A stretch of DNA of 64,000 nt from NCBI RefSeq assembly GCF_009789075.1, contig NZ_WNXQ01000003.1:434001-498000 (forward strand), read 5' to 3'. The first letter of the stretch is position 1, and each line of letters begins with the position of its first letter. Origin of the DNA: Pseudooceanicola pacificus. GTDB lineage: Bacteria > Pseudomonadota > Alphaproteobacteria > Rhodobacterales > Rhodobacteraceae. Below are positions 9,339 to 16,360 of the stretch, in pieces. Made by a program: the position numbers and the translations under genes. The notes beneath the pieces are model-generated. The model was not told the origin of the DNA. It did no database searches and saw only the letters and a program-made list of their open reading frames with translations.

Positions 9339-12019
9339 TGGCCTCTCTCAACCTGCTGATCGGCGTCTGCCTGGTTTATGTGGCCGTGCTCTTTGCCGTG
9401 GCCTTTGCCGCCGAACGGCTGGCGGTGCGGGGCAACAGCCACTGGCTGGGCTCGCCCCTCATCTACACCCTGTCGCTGTCGATCTACTGCACCGCCTGGA
9501 CCTTTTACGGCGCGGTCGGCTATGCGGCGCGCTCGGGGCTGGAGTATCTGACGATCTACATCGGCCCCTCGCTGGTCATGGTCGGCTGGCTCTGGGGCGT
9601 GCGCAAGATGGTGCGGATCGGGCGCAGCCAGCGCATCACCTCGATCGCCGACCTGCTGTCCTCGCGCTATGGCAAGTCGAACCTGCTGGCCATCTTCGTC
9701 ACCGTGCTGGCGGTGATCGGAACCACGCCCTATATCGCGCTGCAGCTGCAGTCCGTCACCCTGTCCTTTGCCGCCTTTGCCGCCACCGATCCCAGTGTGG
9801 CGATGCCCGACGACAGCAATCTGACCGCGCTCTGGGTCGCTGCGGGGCTGGCGTTCTTCACCGTTCTCTTCGGCACCCGCAACCTGGATGCCAACGAACG
9901 TCACCACGGCGTCGTCACCGCCATCGCGCTGGAGGCGGTGGTCAAGCTGGTGGCCCTGCTGGCCGTGGGCATCTTTGTCGTCTGGGGCGTCGGCGGCGGC
10001 GTGGCCGAGACAATGGCCCGCATCGACGCCTCGTCCCTGGGGCACTGGGAAATGGCCAGCGGCCGCTGGTCCGGCCTGATCTTCCTGTCGGCGGCGGCCT
10101 TCCTCTGCCTGCCCCGCATGTTCCAGGTCCTGGTGGTCGAGAACGACGACGAAAGCCACCTGCGCACGGCGGTCTGGGCCTTTCCGGGCTATCTGATGCT
10201 GATGTCGCTGTTCGTGATGCCGATTGCGGTCACCGGGCTGGCGATGCTGCCGGAGGGGTCCAATCCCGACCTCTTCGTGCTGACCGTGCCGCTGGCCGAG
10301 GGGCGGACAGGTCTGGCGATGCTCTCCTTCCTCGGCGGGTTTTCCTCGGCCACCTCGATGGTCATCGTCGCCTCCATCGCGCTGTCGACGATGGTGTCCA
10401 ACCATGTGGTCATGCCGATCTGGCTGCGGATCAACGGCACCGGGGCGATGGTGTCGGGTGACGTGCGGCACGTGGTGATGCTGGCGCGGCGGCTGTCCAT
10501 CGTCGGGGTGCTGCTGCTCGGCTACCTCTATTACCGCGTTTCGGGCGGGGGCACGGCGCTGGCGGCGATCGGGCTGATCTCGTTCTCGGGGGTGGCGCAG
10601 ATCCTGCCGGCCCTGCTGGGCGGGCTCTTCTGGCGCGGGGCGACCCGGCTGGGCGCGCTCTGCGGGCTGGCCGTGGGCTTTGCGCTGTGGCTGTGGTGCC
10701 TGTTCCTGCCCAGTTTCGGCGCCGATGTGATCGTGCCGGCCCGGGTCCTGGCCGAGGGGCCATTCGGCCTGGCCGGGCTGCGCCCGCAGGCGCTGTTCGG
10801 GATCGAGGGGATCGACCCGCTGGTCCACGGGGTGCTGTGGTCCATGCTGTTCAACGCCTGCACCTTCTTTGCCGTGTCGACCTTCACCTTCCCCTCGCCG
10901 ATGGAGCGGCTGCAGGGCGCGCAGTTCGTCAATGTCTTTGCCCATTCCAACACCCCGCGCGGCTGGCAGGGCGGCGTGGCGCAGAGCGAGGACCTGATGA
11001 TCATGTCGCAGCGCATCCTCGGCGCCGGGCAGGCGCAGGCGCTGTTCCGCAACGCGGCGCAGCAGCAGGGGCTGCCGGGCTATCTGCCGGAGCCCACGGC
11101 GGAATTCCTGCAGCTGCTGGAGCGCGAGATGTCGGGCTCGGTCGGTGCGGCGACGGCCCATGCGATGGTCAGCCAGATCGTCGGCGGGGCCAGTGTCTCG
11201 GTCGAGGATCTGATGGCGGTGGCCGACGAGACGGCGCAGATGATGGAATATTCCAGCCAGCTGGAGGCCAAGTCGGACGAGCTGATCCGCACCGCCCGCC
11301 AGCTGCGCGCCGCGAACGAGAAGCTGACCCAGCTGTCGGTGCAAAAGGATGCCTTCCTGTCCCAGATCAGCCACGAGCTGCGCACGCCGATGACCTCGAT
11401 CCGGGCCTTTTCCGAGATCCTGCGCGATACCGACGGGCTGACTGTCGAGGAGCGCGGGCGCTATTCCTCGATCATTCATGACGAGGCGATCCGCCTGACC
11501 CGCCTGCTGGACGATCTGCTGGACCTCTCGGTGCTGGAAAACGGACAGGTCAGCCTGAACATCCGTCAGGGCCGGCTGGACGAAGTGCTGGACCGGGCCG
11601 TTGCGGCGGTTCTGCAGGGTGGCGGCATCGCGCTCAGGCGCGACCGCGCGGCCGAGGCGATCCTGCTGGAGACCGATATCGACCGGTTGAGCCAGGTTTT
11701 CATCAACCTGATCGCCAATGCCCGGAAATACTGCGACGCCGCACAGCCCAGCCTGACCATTGCGGTGCGCCAGCGCGACCGGGTGGTCACCGTGGATTTC
11801 ATCGACAATGGCAGCGGCATCGCCTCTGACGCGCAAGAAGTGATCTTCGAGAAATTCTCGCGCATTGGCGAGGGCAAGGCGGGCGGGGCCGGGCTGGGTC
11901 TGGCGATCTGCCGCGAGATCATGACCCGGCTTTACGGCACCGTGGCCTATCTGCCGGGGCAGGGCGGGGCGGCGTTCCGCGTCACGCTGCCGGCCCGGGC
12001 GCTGATGGCGGCGCAGTAA
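9335..12019 (+). CDS. Sodium:solute symporter-histidine kinase fusion (CbrA/CrbS-like)
   Basis: An 894-residue sensor (start GTG 9335 or ATG 9338). Residues 1 to about 510 form a multi-spanning SSS-type transporter domain (GSPLIYTLSLSIYCTAWTF; ISFSGVAQILPALLGGLFW). A linker with a coiled coil follows, then a kinase core: H-box SQISHELRTPMTSIRAFSE with the phospho-histidine near 681, N-box INLIANARKY, G1 FIDNGSGIA and G2 GAGLGLAIC. In Vibrio and Pseudomonas such fusions (CrbS, MxtR) govern acs during acetate use. Here it lies 8 kb from acs and beside a ScfR regulator, which fits the same task. The kinase core seems intact. Confidence 0.92.
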   Translation: MMASLNLLIGVCLVYVAVLFAVAFAAERLAVRGNSHWLGSPLIYTLSLSIYCTAWTFYGAVGYAARSGLEYLTIYIGPSLVMVGWLWGVRKMVRIGRSQRITSIADLLSSRYGKSNLLAIFVTVLAVIGTTPYIALQLQSVTLSFAAFAATDPSVAMPDDSNLTALWVAAGLAFFTVLFGTRNLDANERHHGVVTAIALEAVVKLVALLAVGIFVVWGVGGGVAETMARIDASSLGHWEMASGRWSGLIFLSAAAFLCLPRMFQVLVVENDDESHLRTAVWAFPGYLMLMSLFVMPIAVTGLAMLPEGSNPDLFVLTVPLAEGRTGLAMLSFLGGFSSATSMVIVASIALSTMVSNHVVMPIWLRINGTGAMVSGDVRHVVMLARRLSIVGVLLLGYLYYRVSGGGTALAAIGLISFSGVAQILPALLGGLFWRGATRLGALCGLAVGFALWLWCLFLPSFGADVIVPARVLAEGPFGLAGLRPQALFGIEGIDPLVHGVLWSMLFNACTFFAVSTFTFPSPMERLQGAQFVNVFAHSNTPRGWQGGVAQSEDLMIMSQRILGAGQAQALFRNAAQQQGLPGYLPEPTAEFLQLLEREMSGSVGAATAHAMVSQIVGGASVSVEDLMAVADETAQMMEYSSQLEAKSDELIRTARQLRAANEKLTQLSVQKDAFLSQISHELRTPMTSIRAFSEILRDTDGLTVEERGRYSSIIHDEAIRLTRLLDDLLDLSVLENGQVSLNIRQGRLDEVLDRAVAAVLQGGGIALRRDRAAEAILLETDIDRLSQVFINLIANARKYCDAAQPSLTIAVRQRDRVVTVDFIDNGSGIASDAQEVIFEKFSRIGEGKAGGAGLGLAICREIMTRLYGTVAYLPGQGGAAFRVTLPARALMAAQ

Positions 12020-12065
12020 CTTGCATCGCCGCGGCTAAGCGATTGGTAACCATCGGTCGCTTACT

Positions 12066-13235
12066 GTGCCCCAAGGCCCGCGACAGGCGATGGCGGAGGG
12101 GATGGATACAAGACGCGCCAATGCAGTTCTGCGACGCAAGGCGAGCGTCGCGCGTGAGGTCTGGCAGGCCCGCGCGATGTCGCCTGCCAAGGCATTGAAG
12201 CTGGCCCTGGCCCGCGCCGCGGACGATGTGCTGGACCTGCCGCTGGCCGTCGCATCGGTCGCGGAGGAGGAGGTCGCCCGCGACGACCTTGTCCAGGCGA
12301 TGACGGATGGCGACCTGCTGATCCTGCTGGATGGCCCCGACGGGGCGACAGGCGCGCTGAGCATGGCCTTTCCGGTGATGTCCGGCGTGGTCGAGATGCA
12401 GACCATGGGCCGTGTCGGCCCGCGCCCGGCCGAGCCTCGCCCCGCGACCCGCACCGATTCCGCCATCGCCGCCCCTCTGGTGGACGCGATGCTGGAGCGT
12501 CTGGAAGAAACCATGCAGGGGCAGGAGGGGGCGGCGCATTTCCGGGGCTACCGGTTCGGCGTGATGCTCGACAACCTGCGCATGCTGACCATGGCGCTGG
12601 AGGGCGCCGATTTCCGGCGCTACGCGATGCAGGTCGACCTGGCCGGCCAGCGGCAGGGGGCGATGGTGCTCTGCCTGCCGATCTGCGACCCGGCCCCCGA
12701 CAGGGCCGAAGGGGCGGCCGAGGAAGGGGATATTCGCGGCCTGGGCGCCGTGGTGATGGAGGCCGAGGCGCGCCTTGACGCCGTGCTCTGGCGCATCCGC
12801 ATGCCGCTGGCCGAGGCCGGGCGCCTGCAACCGGGCGACCTGCTGGAAATTCCGCGCAGCGCGCTGGCGGATACGGCGCTTGTCTCGGGGCAGAAGGGAC
12901 GGGTGGCCGAGGGACGGCTGGGCCAGATCAACGGCTTCCGCGCGGTGCGGCTGACGGAGGGCGGCTCACGCGGCGGCCCGGTCGATCCCGCCGCCAGGGC
13001 TGGGGCAGAGGAGGCCGGGCCTGTGCCACCGGGCCTGCCGCCCGACCCGCCCGCCTACCCGCTGCCCGATCCGATGCCCCGCATGGCCGATGCGGTTGAG
13101 GACGACCCGATGGACGACCTGCCCGATCTGGACGATCTGCCCGGGCTGGGCGGGTTCGACCTGTCGGAGGAAGAGGGGATGGAGGACCTGCCGCCGCTGC
13201 CCGACCTGTCGGACCTCCCCGACCTCGAAGGCTGA
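12066..13235 (+). CDS. FliM/FliN-like SpoA-domain protein with acidic Pro/Leu tail
   Basis: A 389-residue protein resembling flagellar motor switch C-ring components. The SpoA (surface presentation of antigens) domain is recognised at about residues 255-305 (LQPGDLLEIPRSALADTAL ... GRLGQINGFRAVRL). After it comes a low-complexity tail of repeated DLPDLDDLPGL-type steps rich in Asp, Pro and Leu. No other flagellar gene is visible nearby. Start is uncertain: GTG 12066, ATG 12090 and ATG 12102 are all in frame and none has a well-spaced Shine-Dalgarno. It may be a FliM paralogue or an accessory protein. Confidence 0.75.
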   Translation: MPQGPRQAMAEGMDTRRANAVLRRKASVAREVWQARAMSPAKALKLALARAADDVLDLPLAVASVAEEEVARDDLVQAMTDGDLLILLDGPDGATGALSMAFPVMSGVVEMQTMGRVGPRPAEPRPATRTDSAIAAPLVDAMLERLEETMQGQEGAAHFRGYRFGVMLDNLRMLTMALEGADFRRYAMQVDLAGQRQGAMVLCLPICDPAPDRAEGAAEEGDIRGLGAVVMEAEARLDAVLWRIRMPLAEAGRLQPGDLLEIPRSALADTALVSGQKGRVAEGRLGQINGFRAVRLTEGGSRGGPVDPAARAGAEEAGPVPPGLPPDPPAYPLPDPMPRMADAVEDDPMDDLPDLDDLPGLGGFDLSEEEGMEDLPPLPDLSDLPDLEG

Positions 13236-13421
13236 TGGGCCTGCTCCCGGGCAATCGGCCCGCGATGCCCGGGCGCGGCTCATCGGCGGCAGGGCCTGCG
13301 ACCACGTGCCGGAACCGCGCTCCCGGCGCGGTGCGAGCTGTCCGGGTGCGACGGGCCTCTCCGCCAGCCGGACGGGCGGCATCCCGGGCCATGACGCCCC
13401 GTGCCCCGGTGCTCAACAAGA

Positions 13422-13445
13422 AAGGGCCGCAGCGCTGCGGCCCTT
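13422..13445 (-). terminator. Rho-independent terminator (12-bp palindrome)
   Basis: A perfect 24-nt palindrome, AAGGGCCGCAGC followed by its reverse complement. On the minus strand it is followed by TTTCTTGTT, so it fits the end of the sulfide operon whose last stop is at 13471. On the plus strand it could also stop transcription from the FliM-like gene, though the trailing T run is weak. Confidence 0.75.
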
Positions 13446-13470
13446 GTCCAAATCCGTCACCGGTGCGGGC

Positions 13471-13896
13471 TCAGCCGCCAAGCGCATCCAGGCGCGGGCG
13501 CAGCTGGCCCAGGTCGTAGCCGGCCTTTGCCGTGGCGGCGAGGATCTCGTCGCTGCTCTTGCCATCGGTGGCCTGGCCAAGCGCCCAGATCACCGAACAG
13601 CGGGTGCCCGAGGCGCAATAGGCCAGAACCGGCCCATCGGCATCCCCGGCCGCGGATTTCTGCAGCGCGATGTTTTCGGGCGTCATGGTCTGGTGCGTCA
13701 GCGGCAGGACGACGAAGTCCAGCCCGGCGGCCTCGACCACTTCGCGGATCGCCCCGGCCTGCAGTTCGGCGGGGTTCTCCTCGTCCGGACGATTGCAGAT
13801 GACGCGGACGAAACCCGCCGCCTTGATCGCCGCGACATCCTCGGGCGTGATCTGCGGCGTGACGGAATAGCGGGGGGTAATCTGGCGAATATCCAT
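13471..13896 (-). CDS. TIGR01244 family phosphatase/sulfurtransferase-like protein
   Basis: A 141-residue DUF442/TIGR01244 protein with a dual-specificity-phosphatase-like fold. The conserved catalytic loop is AYCASGTRC (about residues 91-99), and FVRVICNRPDEENP is the N-terminal family motif. Such domains are often fused to, or encoded beside, Blh-type persulfide dioxygenases, and this one is the last gene of that operon (10 bp after the DUF6691 protein). Likely role: sulfur transfer or phosphatase action in sulfide detoxification; not tested for this protein. Confidence 0.88.
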   Translation of the reverse strand: MDIRQITPRYSVTPQITPEDVAAIKAAGFVRVICNRPDEENPAELQAGAIREVVEAAGLDFVVLPLTHQTMTPENIALQKSAAGDADGPVLAYCASGTRCSVIWALGQATDGKSSDEILAATAKAGYDLGQLRPRLDALGG

Positions 13897-13906
13897 GCCC
13901 GGATCC

Positions 13907-14338
13907 TTATTCCGCCGGAACCGCGCTGTCCAGCCGTGCCCTTATGCCCGGCGCCAGCAGCATGCCGCCCAGCATGGCCAGCAGGAAAACAACGCCCGAA
14001 AAACCGCCATATCCCAGCGAGGCGACGGCGGGACCGGGGCAGAGCCCGACCAGCCCCCAGCCCATGCCGAACAGCACCGAGCCGATCACCAGCTTGCGGT
14101 CGATCTCGGGGCGGGGCGGGGGCGGAAAGCTGCCGCCGACCAGCGGGCGGGTCACCCGTGTCAGCCGCCAGGCCACGGCCATCGGAATGATCGCGCCGCC
14201 CATGACAAAGGCCAGCGTCGGATCCCAGGCGCCAAAGACGTCGAGCCAGCCCTGCACCTTGACGGTGTCGGTCATGCCCGAGATCTGCAGCCCGGCGCCG
14301 AACAGGCCACCGGCGAGCAATGCAAAGAGCAGGCGCAT
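13907..14338 (-). CDS. YeeE/YedE (DUF6691) membrane protein
   Basis: A 143-residue membrane protein with about four hydrophobic segments. LFALLAGGLFGAGLQISGM at the N-terminus and GLVGLCPGPAVASLGYG with a conserved cysteine are family hallmarks of the sulfur-compound YeeE/YedE transporters. It overlaps the upstream half-protein by ATGA at 14336-14340. The two proteins together equal one fused YeeE transporter, so they probably form a heteromer moving thiosulfate or another reduced sulfur species. Confidence 0.9.
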   Translation of the reverse strand: MRLLFALLAGGLFGAGLQISGMTDTVKVQGWLDVFGAWDPTLAFVMGGAIIPMAVAWRLTRVTRPLVGGSFPPPPRPEIDRKLVIGSVLFGMGWGLVGLCPGPAVASLGYGGFSGVVFLLAMLGGMLLAPGIRARLDSAVPAE

Positions 14339-14763
14339 CAGATCACCCCCAGAACGTGGCGGAAGGCGGCGATCGTCAGGCCCCCGGCAAGGATGTAAAA
14401 GACGGTGGCCACGATGCCGCGCAGCGACAGCCGCGAGATGCCGCAGACCCCGTGCCCCGAGGTGCAGCCATTGGCGATCCGGGTGCCGATGCCCACCAGA
14501 AGGCCGGCGGCGATCAGCACGGCGACATTGCCCGTGGCATGGGTGTCGGGCGCGCCGACCGCCAGCGCGATGACCGCGGGCACCAGGAACAGCCCGGCGA
14601 GGAAGGCGAGGCGCTCGCCCCGGTTGTCGCGCCCCGAGCCGTCGATCAGCCCGCCGATCAGCCCGCTGGCGCCCATGATCCGGCCATTGGCCAGCAGGAA
14701 GACGGCCCCCGCAAGGCCGATCATCAGGCCCCCGATCAGGCCCATGATCCAGTCGTGTTGCAT
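14338..14763 (-). CDS. YeeE/YedE family membrane protein
   Basis: A 141-residue inner-membrane protein starting MQHDWIMGLIGG at 14763. Upstream in-frame codons exist, but 14763 matches the family start and gives a 22-bp spacing to the previous gene. The conserved cysteine motif is GIGTRIANGCTSGHGVCG. Partner of the DUF6691 protein by ATGA overlap. In bigR-type operons this pair is proposed to export or import sulfur compounds handled by the persulfide dioxygenase. Confidence 0.9.
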   Translation of the reverse strand: MQHDWIMGLIGGLMIGLAGAVFLLANGRIMGASGLIGGLIDGSGRDNRGERLAFLAGLFLVPAVIALAVGAPDTHATGNVAVLIAAGLLVGIGTRIANGCTSGHGVCGISRLSLRGIVATVFYILAGGLTIAAFRHVLGVI

Positions 14764-14785
14764 GTGTTCAGTCCTTGCGACGCGG

Positions 14786-15649
14786 TCAGAGCTTGTTGAC
14801 CGGAACCTTGAGATAGACGTTGCCCTGTTCATCCGCCGGCGGCATCCGGCCCGCGCGCATGTTCACCTGCAGCGAGGGGATGATCAGCTTGGGCATGGCG
14901 AGGGTCGCATCGCGCGCATCGCGCATGGCGATGAATTCCTCGGCCGACTTGCCGGCGCCGATATGCACGTTGAGCGCCTTCTGTTCGCCGACGGTGGTTT
15001 CCCAGGCATAGTCCTCGCGGCCCGGGGCCTTGTAGTCGTGGCCGACGAAGATCCGGGTCTCCTCCGGCAGGGCCAGGATTTTCTGGATCGAATTGTACAG
15101 CGTCTCCGAGGACCCGCCGGGGAAGTCGCAGCGCGCGGTGCCGAAATCGGGCATGAACAGCGTGTCGCCGACAAAGGCCGCATCGCCCACCACATAGGTC
15201 AGGCAGGCCGGCGTGTGGCCCGGCGTGTGCAGCACGTCGCCGCGCAGCTGGCCGATGTGAAAGCTGTCGCCCTCGACAAAGAGCCTGTCGAACTGCGAGC
15301 CGTCGCGCTGGAACTCGGTCCCTTCGTTGAACACCTTGCCAAAGGTGTCCTGCACCACGCGGATATTGTCGCCGATGCCGATCTTGCCGCCCAGCTCCTG
15401 CTGGATATAGGGCGCGGCGGACAGGTGGTCGGCGTGGACATGGGTTTCCAGCAGCCACTGGACCTCCCACCCCTTGTCACGGACAAAGGCGATGATTGCA
15501 TCGGCGGACCGGGTGTCGGTGCGGCCCGAGGCATAGTCGAAATCCAGAACGGAATCGACAACGGCACAGGCGCTCCCCGCCGGATCGCGCAGGACATAGG
15601 AAATGGTGTTGGTGGCTTCGTCGAAGAATGCCGTGATGTCAGGTTGCAT
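14786..15649 (-). CDS. blh: Blh-type metallo-beta-lactamase persulfide dioxygenase
   Basis: A 287-residue MBL-fold protein of the ETHE1/SdoA/Blh group. The metal motif is ETHVHADHLSAA (about residues 68-79), with later ligands in HTPGHTPAC, FVGDTLF and GHDYKAPGRE. Known members oxidise glutathione persulfide to sulfite and protect against sulfide. First gene of the operon that also encodes the two YeeE-type proteins and the TIGR01244 protein. No ArsR-type bigR/sqrR gene is adjacent, so regulation would have to come from elsewhere. Confidence 0.9.
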   Translation of the reverse strand: MQPDITAFFDEATNTISYVLRDPAGSACAVVDSVLDFDYASGRTDTRSADAIIAFVRDKGWEVQWLLETHVHADHLSAAPYIQQELGGKIGIGDNIRVVQDTFGKVFNEGTEFQRDGSQFDRLFVEGDSFHIGQLRGDVLHTPGHTPACLTYVVGDAAFVGDTLFMPDFGTARCDFPGGSSETLYNSIQKILALPEETRIFVGHDYKAPGREDYAWETTVGEQKALNVHIGAGKSAEEFIAMRDARDATLAMPKLIIPSLQVNMRAGRMPPADEQGNVYLKVPVNKL

Positions 15650-15972
15650 GATGCGACTCCTTCTTTGAGAGCTTCATATATCAATTTTTGAATGTGATGC
15701 AAGGGCCGTGCCGTCTTTCCTTGCACTCTGGTGCGCTGCAAGCTGTCTTGCGAAAGCAATGTCGGCAATTTTAAGCATAATCGTCTGAAAATCCGCAGTG
15801 CGGAACAAAGAAGCATTGCCCGCGGGCAACTCGCGTTCTATCTTTGCGGTGGCGCTCGCGCCACGGAGGAGAACCGGCAGCGTCACACCACCTGACGCCG
15901 CCATATCACAAGTCAGCCGCGGGCTCTTGCCCGCCTTTTCAGGAGCGGGCCGCCGGCCCGGGAGGAGATGCC
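15650..15972. promoter_or_regulatory. Divergent intergenic region with palindromes
   Basis: No convincing gene lies in these 323 bp between blh (minus) and a small plus-strand gene. The 30 bp before blh are AT-rich (TATATCAATTTTTGAAT at 15680-15696), a plausible promoter/operator site. Further on are a perfect 14-bp palindrome TTGCCCGCGGGCAA (15816-15829) and a hairpin GTGGCG-ctcg-CGCCAC (15849-15864). A 76-codon minus frame at 15674-15904 has no protein-like features. Confidence 0.45.
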
Positions 15973-16188
15973 ATGTCCCTGACGGAACTCGAAGCCAGAA
16001 CTGCCGAGGTCACAGGTGCCATTTCTTCCGCCAAGCCGGGCGTGCGGCATCTGCATCTGGACGCCCTGCACGGTCTGGTCAGCGAATATGCCCTGACCGG
16101 CAACGGAATCCCCGCCCGCCTGCGCCAGTTGCAGGAAGAGCTGACGAACGAGGCGATAGAGGCCCGGTTCGACAATCTGCCGATCTGA
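15973..16188 (+). CDS. Small hypothetical helical protein
   Basis: A 71-residue protein starting MSLTELEARTAEVTGA at 15973, with GGGAGGAGATGCC just before it, a strong ribosome-binding site. It is predicted mostly helical by eye (heptad-like leucines in LDALHGLVSEYAL and RLRQLQEELTNEAIEARF). No cysteine and no membrane segment. Family not recognised; function unknown. Confidence 0.65.
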   Translation: MSLTELEARTAEVTGAISSAKPGVRHLHLDALHGLVSEYALTGNGIPARLRQLQEELTNEAIEARFDNLPI

Positions 16189-16360
16189 CCCCGCGCGGCC
16201 CGGCGCCGATCGCGCCACCGCGACAATCCGATGACACATTGAGGCTTTTGCACCTTCCCGGGTGTCGCGGGACTTGTGCACAGGCAGTGCCGGGGTAAAC
16301 TTTTTTCCAATGGGAACAAGCGGGTCCGGTCGCATGGACGGGTCCGGAAGAGGGGCCGAG

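Noticed and set aside
9200..11836. 878-codon minus-strand open frame opposite the symporter-kinase
   Set aside because: Low-complexity His/Arg/Gln composition with no motifs; the plus strand encodes a complete SSS-kinase protein.
15674..15904. 76-codon minus ORF upstream of blh, considered as a bigR regulator
   Set aside because: No ArsR helix-turn-helix or cysteine pattern and no ribosome-binding site.
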